This document shows positions 7,393 through 15,458 of a DNA stretch of 64,000 nucleotides, piece by piece (position 1 is the stretch's first letter; each line of letters starts with the position of its first letter). Position numbers and translations under genes: made by a program. The DNA comes from Streptomyces pactum (lineage in GTDB: Bacteria > Actinomycetota > Actinomycetes > Streptomycetales > Streptomycetaceae), in contig NZ_CP019724.1 of assembly GCF_002005225.1 (NCBI RefSeq), positions 4,218,501-4,282,500 on the forward strand, in the 5' to 3' direction. The notes beneath the pieces are model-generated. The model saw nothing but the letters and a program-made list of their open reading frames with translations. It ran no database searches and was not told the DNA's origin.

Positions 7393-9293
7393 ACGGCGCC
7401 GCGCGCGGTCCGGCGGACGGGCACGCGCTCAGCCCTCTCGGCGGCTCACCGCCACCGGAGGGGGCCGCGAACGGCCCGGGGAGCGGGGCGGGGAGCGGGG
7501 CGCTGGGCAGCCCACTGAGCGGTGCGGGGAGGGGGTCGGGGAGCAGCCCGGCGAACGGCCCGGGGGGCAGCCCGCTGAGCAGTGCGGGGAGCAGCCCGCT
7601 GGGCAGCCCGGGGAGAGGGTCGGGGAGCAGCCCGGCGACCCGCCAGGCGAGCAGCCCGCTGAGCAGCCCAGGGAGGGAGTCGGGGAGCAGCCCAGGGAGC
7701 GGCCCGCTGAGCAACCCGGGGAGCAGCCCGGCGAGCAGCCTGGGGAGGGGGTCGGGGAGCGGCTCGCTGGGCAGCCCGGGGAGCAGCCCGGCGAACGGCC
7801 AGACGAACGGCCCGCTGAGCAACCCGGCGAGCAGCCCGGGGAGGGGGTCGGGGAGGGGGTCGGGGAGCGGCTCGCTGGGCAGCCCGGGGAGCAGCCCGGC
7901 GAACGGCCAGACGAACGGCCCACTGAGCAACCCGGCGAGCAGCCCGGGGAGGGGGTCGGGGAGCGGCCCGCTGAGCAACCCGGGGAGCAGCCCGGCGAAC
8001 GGCCAGACGAACGGCCCACTGAGCAGGCCGCTCAGCGGCCCGGGGAGCAGCCCGGCGAACGGCCAGACGAACGGCCCGCTGAGCAACCCGGCGAGCAGCC
8101 CGGGGAGGGGGTCGGGGAGCGGCTCGCTGGGCAGCCCGGGGAGCAGCCCGGCGAACGGCCAGACGAACGGCCCACTGAGCAACCCGGCGAGCAGCCCGGG
8201 GAGGGGGTCGGGGAGCGGCCCGCTGAGCAACCCGGGGAGCAGCCCGGCGAACGGCCAGACGAACGGCCCGCTGAGCAGGCCGCTGAGCGGCCCGGGGAGC
8301 AGCCCGGCGAACGGCCGGACGAAGGGCCCGGTGAGCAGCCCAACGAACGGTCAGGCGAGCAGCCCGCTGAGCAACCCGGGGAGCAGCCCGGCGAGCAGCC
8401 CGGGGAGCGGGGCGTCGAGCGGCGCCCCCGGCCGGGTCTCCGGGCGCACGGTACGGAGCCCGGCGCCGTGGCCCGCCGGCCCCGCCCGTCCTGGTCCTGG
8501 CCCCCGGCCCGGCCCCGGGCCCGCTCCCGCCTGGGCGGCCTCCGACCCCTACGCCGCCGCCCTGAGCGCCGGGCGCGGTCCGCTGTTCCTGCGCCGTGCC
8601 GACGGGTGGCTGCTGCCGCTGGAGGTGGAGCGCTGGTGCGCACGCGCGGACGCGGTCGACCGGGAGGTGCTGGACCGGTGCGAGGGTGCCGTGCTCGACG
8701 TGGGGTGCGGGCCCGGACGGCTGGTGGCCGAACTCGCCGCCCGGGGCCGGACCGTCCTCGGCATCGACGTCAGCGAGGCCGCCGTCGCCCGCACCCTGCG
8801 GATCGGCGGCCAGTCACTGCGGCGCTCCGTCTTCGAGGCGCTGCCCGGCGAGGGGCGCTGGGACACCGTCCTCCTCATGGACGGCAACGTCGGCATCGGC
8901 GGCGACCCCCGCGCCCTGCTGGTCCGCGTCGCCGCCCTGCTCGCGCCCGGCGGTCTGCTGATCGCCGAGACGGCCCCGGTGGACGTCGACGAACGCGCCG
9001 ACGTGCAGGTCGTCGACGTCACCGACGCCCACGCGGCCGGCGGTTCCTTCCCCTGGGCCCGCGTCGGCACGCCCGCCCTGCTCCGCCACGCGGTCGCCGC
9101 CGGCTGGCGGGCCACCGCTCAGTGGGCCTCGGGCGACCGCCGCTTCGTCGCCCTGCGCAGCGGCCGCCGCCGCCGCGGCGCCCGCAACGCCCGCAGCGCC
9201 AACAGCAGCGCCGAGCCGCCGAAGAGCGCACCGGTGATCAGCAGCCAGCGGGTGAGGAACCCGTCCGCCGACAGCCCGGCGACCGACCGGTAA
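7389..9293 (+). CDS. SAM-dependent methyltransferase with giant repetitive N-terminal extension
   Basis: A 634-residue protein. About the last 250 residues are a class I methyltransferase: YAAALSAGRGPLFLRRADGW, motif I VLDVGCGPGRL, GIDVSEAAV, LLMDGNVGIGGDP and LAPGGLLIAET. Related proteins are near 240 residues. Here ~340 residues of low-complexity Gly/Ser/Pro/Asn repeats precede it, built from 4-residue units (GSSP, ASSP, LSNP, ANGQ). The GTG at 7389 overlaps the previous stop, and no start sits close to the methyltransferase domain, so the repeats are probably translated. The last 58 codons overlap the convergent gene at 9119 and diverge from the expected C-terminus after FVALR. Substrate unknown. 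Confidence 0.8.
   Translation: MNGAARGPADGHALSPLGGSPPPEGAANGPGSGAGSGALGSPLSGAGRGSGSSPANGPGGSPLSSAGSSPLGSPGRGSGSSPATRQASSPLSSPGRESGSSPGSGPLSNPGSSPASSLGRGSGSGSLGSPGSSPANGQTNGPLSNPASSPGRGSGRGSGSGSLGSPGSSPANGQTNGPLSNPASSPGRGSGSGPLSNPGSSPANGQTNGPLSRPLSGPGSSPANGQTNGPLSNPASSPGRGSGSGSLGSPGSSPANGQTNGPLSNPASSPGRGSGSGPLSNPGSSPANGQTNGPLSRPLSGPGSSPANGRTKGPVSSPTNGQASSPLSNPGSSPASSPGSGASSGAPGRVSGRTVRSPAPWPAGPARPGPGPRPGPGPAPAWAASDPYAAALSAGRGPLFLRRADGWLLPLEVERWCARADAVDREVLDRCEGAVLDVGCGPGRLVAELAARGRTVLGIDVSEAAVARTLRIGGQSLRRSVFEALPGEGRWDTVLLMDGNVGIGGDPRALLVRVAALLAPGGLLIAETAPVDVDERADVQVVDVTDAHAAGGSFPWARVGTPALLRHAVAAGWRATAQWASGDRRFVALRSGRRRRGARNARSANSSAEPPKSAPVISSQRVRNPSADSPATDR
7470..8420 (+). repeat. Nested in-frame tandem repeats inside the methyltransferase gene
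   Basis: The base unit is 12 bp (consensus like ggg-agc-agc-ccc), giving 4-residue motifs. These are grouped in longer blocks; one block recurs 252 bp apart (the ctcgctggg word near 7871 and 8123) and another 108 bp apart (near 7763 and 7871). All steps are multiples of 3, so the frame is kept, and no stop codon arises in several frames on either strand. Confidence 0.9.
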
Positions 9294-9634
9294 CGGGCGT
9301 CCACCCGGCCGCTGATGAGCGGGAACCACACCAACAGGAGCAGCCCGGAGAAGGCGGCCGGGATCCGCACGTACAGGGTCCACGTACGGCGCCCGGCCGC
9401 CTCCAGCCCTCGTACGACGGCCCGGTCGGCCACCGCGTACACGGGCAGCAGCACCAGGTCGTGCAGCAGCGCCGCCCCCACGAACCACAGGGCCACGCCG
9501 AGCCAGTCGCCGGCGAGCAGCCGCACACCCGCGTAGCCCGCGAGCGCGAAGGAGCACGCGAGGAGGAGCAGTTGGAAGGGGCTGCCGAGTACGGTCCGCA
9601 GCCCGCCGGCGCCTGAGCCGCGCACACGGTTCAT
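9119..9634 (-). CDS. Four-helix integral membrane protein, partner of the molybdopterin oxidoreductase
   Basis: A 171-residue protein with hydrophobic segments near residues 18-36, 42-62, 92-112 and 130-150, and an Arg/Lys-rich tail (RRRRPLRRATKRR). No cofactor motif is seen. It starts inside the stop codon of the oxidoreductase gene (TGATG at 9636-9632), so the two are coupled and probably function together at the membrane. Its 3' end overlaps the convergent methyltransferase gene by 175 bp. Confidence 0.75.
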   Translation of the reverse strand: MNRVRGSGAGGLRTVLGSPFQLLLLACSFALAGYAGVRLLAGDWLGVALWFVGAALLHDLVLLPVYAVADRAVVRGLEAAGRRTWTLYVRIPAAFSGLLLLVWFPLISGRVDARYRSVAGLSADGFLTRWLLITGALFGGSALLLALRALRAPRRRRPLRRATKRRSPEAH

Positions 9635-10956
9635 CACAGGTCTCCGAACGTCATCCGGGCCACCCACTTGGTGTTCAGCACGCCGGGCGCGGCGGGCACG
9701 ATGATCCGCGCCGGATAGCCGTGATCCTGGCTCAGCGCCGCGCCGTTGACGTACAGCGCGAGCAGGGAGCGCGGGTCGGCCACCTGGTTGGCCCGCAGGG
9801 CCCCGTGCCGGAACGCGCCACGCCGCTGGAGGGACTCCACGAACACGTCCGGCGGGTCGCCGTCGAAGCCCACGAGCGCGGCCAGGTCCCGCAGGCGCAC
9901 CCCGCGCCACCGCTGGTCGGACGTCGACCAGCCCTCGACGCAGGCGATGGGCAGCGCGGCGCCGTACAGCGGCAGTCGAAGCAGGTCGGCGCGGCCGAGG
10001 CGGACGGTGCCGGTGCGCCCCGTGACGACGAGCCGCCACGCGTCCTCGCCGGTCTCGGCCGCGTCGATGCCCGCGTACGCGGCCGTCTTGTTGATCTGGA
10101 AGCCGTTCGGACCGGTGCCCGGCTCGGGACCGCCGTGCGGCGCGAGCAGGGCCGTCGCGCGCAGGGGCCCGTCGAAGTTGCGCCCGGCGCTGGTGCCCAG
10201 AAGCAGCAGCGAGCCGCCGCCGACCGTCCACAGGGCGCCGCGCCTCGACACGGTGGGCGCCCCGGGCCGCGGCGACACCAGGCCGTCGCCCTCCGCGTCC
10301 CCCTCGGCCCCTCCCCGCGCGTCCCCCTCGGCCCCTCCCCGCGCGTCCTCTTCCGCTCCTCCCCGCGCGTCCTCCGTTCCCGCCCGCATCCGCCGTACGT
10401 TGCGCACCGCCGCCGGCGCCTTGAGCACGGCGTGCGCGACGAACGCCGCGAAGAAGACCCAGGCACCGTAGAAGTGCAACGGGTAGAAGGAACCGGGGAA
10501 GAGGTAGTCCAACTGGACGTTGAGCACCCCGGTCACGAACTCGAACAGGGCGCCCCCGACCAGCAGCAGCAGCGAGATCCGCTCCAGCGCGTGGGCGAGC
10601 GAGCGGGCCGGCGGCAGCGTGAACAGCCTCGGCACGACCGACCACAGCTTGGCCAGCAGTACCGGGATCAGGACGAGCCCGAGCGTGACGTGAACGCCCT
10701 GCGTGAGGCGGTACAGCCAGGGCGGGTCGGTCGGCCAGGCGAAGAGGTAGAAGCCGAGGAGCCCCTTGCCCGGAGTCTGGTCGTTGACCGGGGAGAGGTT
10801 CGGGTTGTAGGCCGCGTACGAGAGCAGGCCGGTCAGGAACAGCACGGTGATGCCGGCGAGCAGGACGAGGCCGAGCACCGACGTGAACCGGGGGCCGCGC
10901 AGCGGACTGCGCCAGAATCCCGGCGAGGAGGGAAACCTTGGGTCGTGGTCGCGCAT
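9634..10956 (-). CDS. Membrane-bound sulfite oxidase/YedY-like molybdopterin oxidoreductase
   Basis: About 440 residues in two parts. The N-terminal half is a cytochrome-b561-like membrane domain with about four or five helices and several His residues. The C-terminal half is an Oxidored_molyb domain with the molybdenum-ligand Cys in LPIACVEGWSTSDQRWRGV, then GYPARIIVPAAPGVLNTKWV. A linker carries EDARGGAE repeats and an internal SRRGALWTVGGGSLLLL segment like a twin-arginine signal, suggesting the catalytic half faces outward. I favour the ATG at 10956; an upstream start at 11004 is possible and neither has a clear ribosome site. Electrons would pass from substrate to the membrane heme domain. 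Substrate unknown. Confidence 0.82.
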   Translation of the reverse strand: MRDHDPRFPSSPGFWRSPLRGPRFTSVLGLVLLAGITVLFLTGLLSYAAYNPNLSPVNDQTPGKGLLGFYLFAWPTDPPWLYRLTQGVHVTLGLVLIPVLLAKLWSVVPRLFTLPPARSLAHALERISLLLLVGGALFEFVTGVLNVQLDYLFPGSFYPLHFYGAWVFFAAFVAHAVLKAPAAVRNVRRMRAGTEDARGGAEEDARGGAEGDARGGAEGDAEGDGLVSPRPGAPTVSRRGALWTVGGGSLLLLGTSAGRNFDGPLRATALLAPHGGPEPGTGPNGFQINKTAAYAGIDAAETGEDAWRLVVTGRTGTVRLGRADLLRLPLYGAALPIACVEGWSTSDQRWRGVRLRDLAALVGFDGDPPDVFVESLQRRGAFRHGALRANQVADPRSLLALYVNGAALSQDHGYPARIIVPAAPGVLNTKWVARMTFGDL

Positions 10957-11057
10957 GTACCGACGGTAGGCCGGGACCGGCCCGGGAAAGGGGCCGCGAC
11001 CCATGACGAAACGCTGACGTCCGCCGCGCGCACCACCCGGTGAGCCGCCTCCCGGCC

Positions 11058-11063
11058 TACGGT
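11058..11063 (+). promoter_or_regulatory. -10 element for a leaderless transcript (polytopic membrane protein)
   Basis: TACGGT ends 6 nt before a GTG at 11070. This supports 11070 rather than 11040 as the translational start of the following gene. Confidence 0.45.
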
Positions 11064-11069
11064 GCCGAG

Positions 11070-12452
11070 GTGACCCATCCCCGCCCCGTCCCCCCGTCCC
11101 GCCCGGCCCGGCAGCCGTCCCACCCGGCCCGCCGCGACCTGTACGCCGCCGCGGCAGCCGTGCTGCTCGTGACGGCCGCCGTACTGATCGGCCGCCACAT
11201 CCAGGCCACCGACCGCACCCTGTTCGTCGGCTGGCCCCCGCTGGTGGGCCGCTGGGACCCGCACGTCGGCCCCGGCACCCCCGCGGCCGTCCTGGTGGCG
11301 GTGGCAGCGGTGGCGTACGGCCCGGCCGTCGCCGCCCGCCTGCCGTGGCGCGCCCTGCTCGCCGCGGCCTGGGGTACGGCGATGGCCTGGATCTTCTCCC
11401 TCGCCCTGATCGACGGCTGGCACCGGGGCATCGCGGTCCGGCTCACCACCCGCTTCGAGTACCTCCAGGTCATCGACCGCTGGCACGACATCCCGGCGAC
11501 CCTGCGCGACTTCACGGCGCACATCCTGATCGACTCCCCCGACAACTGGCCCGCCCACGTCGCCGGTCACCCGCCGGCGGCCACGCTCACCTTCGTGCTG
11601 CTCGACCGCGTCGGGCTGCGGGGCGGGGGCTGGGCCGGGGTCTGGTGCGTCACCGTGGGCGCGACGGCGTGCGTGGCGGTGCTGGTGGCGGTGCGGGCGC
11701 TGGCCGGTGAGCGGCTCGCCCGGCGGTCGGCGCCCTTCCTGGTCCTGGCGCCGGCCGCGGTGTGGCTGGGCACGTCGGCCGACGCGTACTTCGCGGCGGT
11801 CGCCGCGTGGGCCGTGGCTCTGCTCGCCCTGGCGGTCACCGGCCGCTCGCTGTGGTGGGCGGCGGGCTCGGGACTGCTCTTCGGCCTGACCTGCTATCTC
11901 TCGTACGGGCTCACGCTCTTCGCGGTGACCGGGGCGGCGGTGCTCCTGCTGGGCCGGCGCCGGGTGCGGGAGCGTCCCGTGCTGCTCGTTCCGCTGCTGG
12001 CCGGTCTCGCGGTCGTGCCGGTGGCGTTCACCGCGGCCGGGTTCGACTGGTGGGAGGCGTACCACCTGCTGGTGACGCGGTACTACCAGGGCGCGGGCGG
12101 GGTCCGCCCGTACGGCTACTGGGTGTGGGCGAACCTCGCCTGCACGGTGCTCATCACCGGTCTGGCGACGGCGGCGGGCCTGCGGCGGGCCGGGGGCGTG
12201 CTGATCGGGCGGCGCGGCGGGGCCGTGACCGGCGAGGAGTTCCGGCTGGCGCTGCTCGTGGCCGCCGGGCTGCTCGCCCTGCTGGTCGCCGATCTGTCCG
12301 GGATGAGCAAGGCGGAGACGGAACGCATCTGGCTGCCCTTGGTCCTGTGGCTGCTCCCGGCCTGCGCGTTCCTGGGCCGCCCGCGCGCGTGGCTCGCGGC
12401 GCAGGCCCTGACGGCCCTGCTCCTCAACCACCTGCTGGCGACCGGCTGGTGA
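11070..12452 (+). CDS. Polytopic membrane protein, GT-C glycosyltransferase-like
   Basis: About 460 residues with roughly eleven hydrophobic segments. A long loop between the early helices (about 105-165) holds FEYLQVIDRWHD and NWPAHVAGHPPAATLTF. This arrangement (catalytic-looking loop with acidic and HPP motifs, then many helices) is typical of GT-C membrane glycosyltransferases that use lipid-linked sugars, but no family is certain. It lies at the far end of the glycosyltransferase-rich stretch and may belong to the same pathway. A small TM cluster ends at the stop at 12452. Confidence 0.7.
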   Translation: MTHPRPVPPSRPARQPSHPARRDLYAAAAAVLLVTAAVLIGRHIQATDRTLFVGWPPLVGRWDPHVGPGTPAAVLVAVAAVAYGPAVAARLPWRALLAAAWGTAMAWIFSLALIDGWHRGIAVRLTTRFEYLQVIDRWHDIPATLRDFTAHILIDSPDNWPAHVAGHPPAATLTFVLLDRVGLRGGGWAGVWCVTVGATACVAVLVAVRALAGERLARRSAPFLVLAPAAVWLGTSADAYFAAVAAWAVALLALAVTGRSLWWAAGSGLLFGLTCYLSYGLTLFAVTGAAVLLLGRRRVRERPVLLVPLLAGLAVVPVAFTAAGFDWWEAYHLLVTRYYQGAGGVRPYGYWVWANLACTVLITGLATAAGLRRAGGVLIGRRGGAVTGEEFRLALLVAAGLLALLVADLSGMSKAETERIWLPLVLWLLPACAFLGRPRAWLAAQALTALLLNHLLATGW

Positions 12453-12500
12453 ACGCGGGGGCCCGCCGACACGCATGAGGGCCCGGGCACACACATGAAG

Positions 12501-12575
12501 GCCCGTGCCCTCATGCAGGAAGGCACGGGCACACGCATGAGGGCCCGCACCTCGCGGTGCGGGCCCTCATGTGTG
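12501..12575. terminator. Pair of hairpins between convergent genes
   Basis: Hairpin 1: GCCCGTGCC at 12501-12509 pairs with 12522-12530. Hairpin 2: 12530-12550 pairs with 12557-12575 (14 perfect bp plus outer bases, 6-nt loop). The words CACACGCATGAGGGCCCG recur through 12470-12575. The position directly after the cold-shock stop and the membrane-protein stop makes this a bidirectional terminator. Confidence 0.75.
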
Positions 12576-12586
12576 GTTCGCGCGCG

Positions 12587-12790
12587 TTACGCGGGAACGA
12601 TGTTCTCCGCCTGCGGGCCCTTCTGGCCCTGCGTGACGTCGAAGTTCACCCGCTGGCCTTCCTGGAGCTCGCGGAAGCCCTGGGTGGCGATGTTCGAGTA
12701 GTGGGCGAAGACGTCGGCGCCGCCGCCGTCCTGCGCGATGAAACCGAAGCCCTTTTCGGCGTTGAACCACTTCACGGTACCGGAAGCCAT
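12587..12790 (-). CDS. CspA-family cold-shock protein
   Basis: A 67-residue nucleic-acid-binding OB fold with both RNA-binding motifs: KGFGFI (about 13-18) and DVFAHYSNI (about 27-35). It binds single-stranded RNA or DNA and acts as an RNA chaperone. The length is standard and the ATG at 12790 follows GGAG at a good distance. It is a single-gene transcript with a strong terminator, a long untranslated leader and a pair of direct repeats at the promoter. Confidence 0.95.
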   Translation of the reverse strand: MASGTVKWFNAEKGFGFIAQDGGGADVFAHYSNIATQGFRELQEGQRVNFDVTQGQKGPQAENIVPA

Positions 12791-12909
12791 GTCTTTTACT
12801 CCTAGGCAGTGCTGGAGGCCCGCACTGTGCGGACCTTCACCTCGCTGCGATGATCACCTGCCCGGAAAACCGGTAACACAAATGGCAACCACAACTGCAA
12901 CTGATGTCC

Positions 12910-12950
12910 AGCCTAGCACGAAATGAATCGGCGACTCGGGAAATGAATCG
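12910..12950 (-). promoter_or_regulatory. Promoter of the cold-shock gene with two direct repeats
   Basis: TAGGCT on the minus strand (12915-12910) is a plausible -10. The 11-bp word GAAATGAATCG occurs at 12920-12930 and again at 12940-12950, exactly 20 bp apart (two helical turns), covering the -35 zone and just upstream. This looks like a tandem regulator site. The leader from here to the ATG is about 110 nt. Confidence 0.4.
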
Positions 12951-13030
12951 CACGGAATGACGGCTCGGATTCACCACCGGATAACTTTTCCCGGCGTTCA
13001 GCGAATATCTGTTTCGCCGGGGTCAGGTTT

Positions 13031-13405
13031 TCACTTGCCGCGCCGTTCTCCGTTCCCGCCGGGGGGCACGACCTCGCGGCGGAGTTCCTCGTTCATCCGC
13101 AGCGCCGTCTCCAGGTCGTCCTCCAGGCGGACGATACGGCAGGCGGCCTCGATGGGCGTTCCCTGGTCGACCAGCTCGCGGGCGCGGGCGGCGCGGCGCA
13201 GTTGCCGGCGCGAGTAGCGGCGGTGCCCGCCTTCCGAACGCGTCGGGCTGATCAGCCCGGCCTCACCGAGGGCACGGAGGAAACCGGGCGTGGCACCGAT
13301 CAGCTCCGCCGCCCTGCCCATCGTGTACGCCGGGTACCGATCGTCGTCGAGCCGGTCGGCGGCCTGCGGCCGACCTGCGGCGTTCAGCCTGCTCTCCGAG
13401 GGCAT
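13031..13405 (-). CDS. MerR-family transcriptional regulator
   Basis: A 124-residue protein. The winged-helix DNA-binding domain (about 26-95) shows the MerR pattern YTMGRAAELIGATPGFLRALGEAGLISPTRSEGGHRRYSRRQLRR, given here to mark the domain. A short helix follows (LEDDLETALRMNEELRREV) and there is no effector domain or metal-binding Cys. It therefore resembles the short MerR regulators of Streptomyces that act without a classic ligand. The ATG at 13405 has GGAAGG upstream. Divergent from the phosphatase gene at 13634. Confidence 0.82.
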   Translation of the reverse strand: MPSESRLNAAGRPQAADRLDDDRYPAYTMGRAAELIGATPGFLRALGEAGLISPTRSEGGHRRYSRRQLRRAARARELVDQGTPIEAACRIVRLEDDLETALRMNEELRREVVPPGGNGERRGK

Positions 13406-13633
13406 GCATACCTTCCCGCGGACCGCCGGGGGACACGATCCGCCGCGGGGAATCCGGTTCCCCCACGACCTGAACTCTAGTCGCGCCCGTCGGATACCTG
13501 TCGCGGCGAACACATATCCGCGAGGTTCCGGCGACGGTACGGGGGCAGTCGACGCGTGTCAGCGATGCGGCCGTGTTCCCGTCCGGGGACGATCGGGTCA
13601 TCGACCACTGGTGGGCGTGACTGGAGGGGCTAC

Positions 13634-15433
13634 GTGGCGAACGGTGTGGAGCCCGGCGCGGGGGACGCGGGACGGCGGTGGGCCGCGGAACCGGACTTCT
13701 GGCACCGGGTCGCCGAGCAACTCGGCACCGCCCTGACCGTGATCGACGCGGCCGGGCGGATCGTCGCGGCCAACCCGGCCGCCGAGCTGCTGCTGGACCG
13801 TCCGGCGGCGGCGATGCGCGGTGCGGACGTCCACGACCTGCTCCACCGGGGCCCGGACGGCGGCAGGATTCCGCGGGACCAGTGCCCGCTTCTCCAGGCG
13901 CTGGCCCGGGGGACCGCCGTCCGCGGCGACGGCGACTACTACCTGCGGGGGGACGGCGCTCTGACCGCGGTGTCCTGGTCCGCGTCCCCGCTGACGGACG
14001 ACGGGTCCCAAAGAGGCATCGCCCTGCTGCTCACCGACATCGCCACGGACACCGCCGCCGACCGCGGGGCGCGCCGGGAACGCACCGCCTACACCAGTGC
14101 CCTGGAGGACCTCACCGAGCGGCTGACGCTGGTCGCGGAGATCACGGACGTACTCGGGCAGACGCTGGAGACCGACGAGGCCCTGGCCCGGCTGGGCCGC
14201 CTTCTGGTGCCCCGCCTGGCGGACTGGGCGGCGGTGGACCTCCTCACCGGCTCCGGGCAGGTCCACCGGGTGGCGGTGACCGGGCCGGCGGGCCGGGACA
14301 CGGCGCGGGGTGACTGGCGCGGCCCGCTGCCGAAGACCGGGCGCGCGGCCCTGTCACCGCTGGCGCGCGTGCTGAACGGGGGTGAGCCCGTGCTGCAGAA
14401 GCAGGACCAGCGACACGAGAAGGAGAAGGAGAAGGAGGACAAGGAGCAAAAGCAGCATCGGGAGCAGGACGAGAACGGCGTCGGGGGCGGGGCGTCCCTG
14501 GACGCCGTGCACGGCGACTTCCTGCGGACCGTGGGCGCGACCTCCGTCCTCACGGTGCCGATGGGCGCCCACCGGCAGGTCACCGGCGCCCTGACGCTGG
14601 TGCGCACCAGTCCGGCACATCCCTTCGACGCGGGCGACCTGGAGGTGGTGGGCGACATCGGGCGCCGGGTGGGCCTGGTCATCGACAACGCGCGCCGGTA
14701 CGGCCGCCAGCGCGCCGTCGCCGAGGCCATGCAGCGCAACCTGCTCGCCCCGCTGCCCCGGTTGGGCCCACTGCGGCTGGCCGCCCGCTACCAGCCCGCC
14801 CCGGCCGGCTCCCAGGTCGGCGGGGACTGGTACGACGCGTTCGGGCTGCGGGACGGCGCGCTCGCCCTGGTCATCGGTGACGTGGTGGGGCACGACCTGA
14901 CGGCCGCCGCGGGCATGGCCCAGTTGCACGGCGTGCTGCGCTCGCTGGCCTGGGACCGCACCGAACCGCCCGGCGCCGTCATCGACCGCCTCGACGACGC
15001 CATGCAGGCCGTCACGACCGTCTCCATGGCCACCCTCGTCCTCGCCCGGGTCGAAGGCCCGCGCACCGGCCCGTGGACCCTGCGGTGGACCAGCGCCGGG
15101 CACCCGCCGCCCCTCCTGCTGACCCCTGACGGCGGCGCGCGGTACCTGGAGGCCGGGCAGGGGCTGCTGCTCGGGGCCCGCCTGGGCTCCGGCGGCCACC
15201 GGCCGGACGCCACGGTGGCGCTGCCACCGGGGTCCACACTGCTGCTCTACACGGACGGCCTGGTCGAGGTACCGGGCAGCGACCTGGACACCGGCCTCGG
15301 CCGGCTGCGCCGCAACGCCCTCGCGCTCGTCCACGAACCACTGGACACGCTGTGCGACGAGGTGCTGGCCCGCAGGCCGCCCGGCAGCACCGACGACATC
15401 GCCCTGCTCGCCCTGCGGCTGCCGGCGCCCTGA
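13634..15433 (+). CDS. PAS-GAF-PP2C (SpoIIE-type) protein phosphatase
   Basis: A 599-residue signalling protein. A PAS domain (about 20-135) begins FWHRVAEQLGTALTVIDAAGRIVAANPAA, and a GAF domain (about 165-360) follows. The C-terminal PP2C/SpoIIE phosphatase (about 375-595) has the metal-binding motifs GGDWYDAF and VIGDVVGHD, plus LLLYTDGLVE and STDDIALL. Such proteins dephosphorylate anti-anti-sigma factors. The GTG at 13634 is preceded by GGAGGGG. A Lys/Glu/Gln-rich insertion of about 26 residues splits the GAF domain (see repeat). Confidence 0.88.
   Translation: MANGVEPGAGDAGRRWAAEPDFWHRVAEQLGTALTVIDAAGRIVAANPAAELLLDRPAAAMRGADVHDLLHRGPDGGRIPRDQCPLLQALARGTAVRGDGDYYLRGDGALTAVSWSASPLTDDGSQRGIALLLTDIATDTAADRGARRERTAYTSALEDLTERLTLVAEITDVLGQTLETDEALARLGRLLVPRLADWAAVDLLTGSGQVHRVAVTGPAGRDTARGDWRGPLPKTGRAALSPLARVLNGGEPVLQKQDQRHEKEKEKEDKEQKQHREQDENGVGGGASLDAVHGDFLRTVGATSVLTVPMGAHRQVTGALTLVRTSPAHPFDAGDLEVVGDIGRRVGLVIDNARRYGRQRAVAEAMQRNLLAPLPRLGPLRLAARYQPAPAGSQVGGDWYDAFGLRDGALALVIGDVVGHDLTAAAGMAQLHGVLRSLAWDRTEPPGAVIDRLDDAMQAVTTVSMATLVLARVEGPRTGPWTLRWTSAGHPPPLLLTPDGGARYLEAGQGLLLGARLGSGGHRPDATVALPPGSTLLLYTDGLVEVPGSDLDTGLGRLRRNALALVHEPLDTLCDEVLARRPPGSTDDIALLALRLPAP
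14395..14475 (+). repeat. AAGGAG-type low-complexity insertion in the GAF domain
   Basis: A purine-rich stretch of repeated gagaagg units encodes a Lys/Glu/Gln/Asp run (QRHEKEKEKEDKEQKQ). It is far lower in GC than its surroundings and lies between two otherwise normal GAF segments (ARVLNGGEPVL and GDFLRTVGATSVLTVP), so it looks like an expanded loop. Confidence 0.7.
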
Positions 15434-15458
15434 CGCGGGGCCGGCTGCCCGGGTGCGG

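Noticed and set aside
7367..8230. Leftward gene of Leu/Pro/Gly repeats
   Set aside because: Antisense reading of the methyltransferase repeats; open only because the unit lacks stops in any frame.
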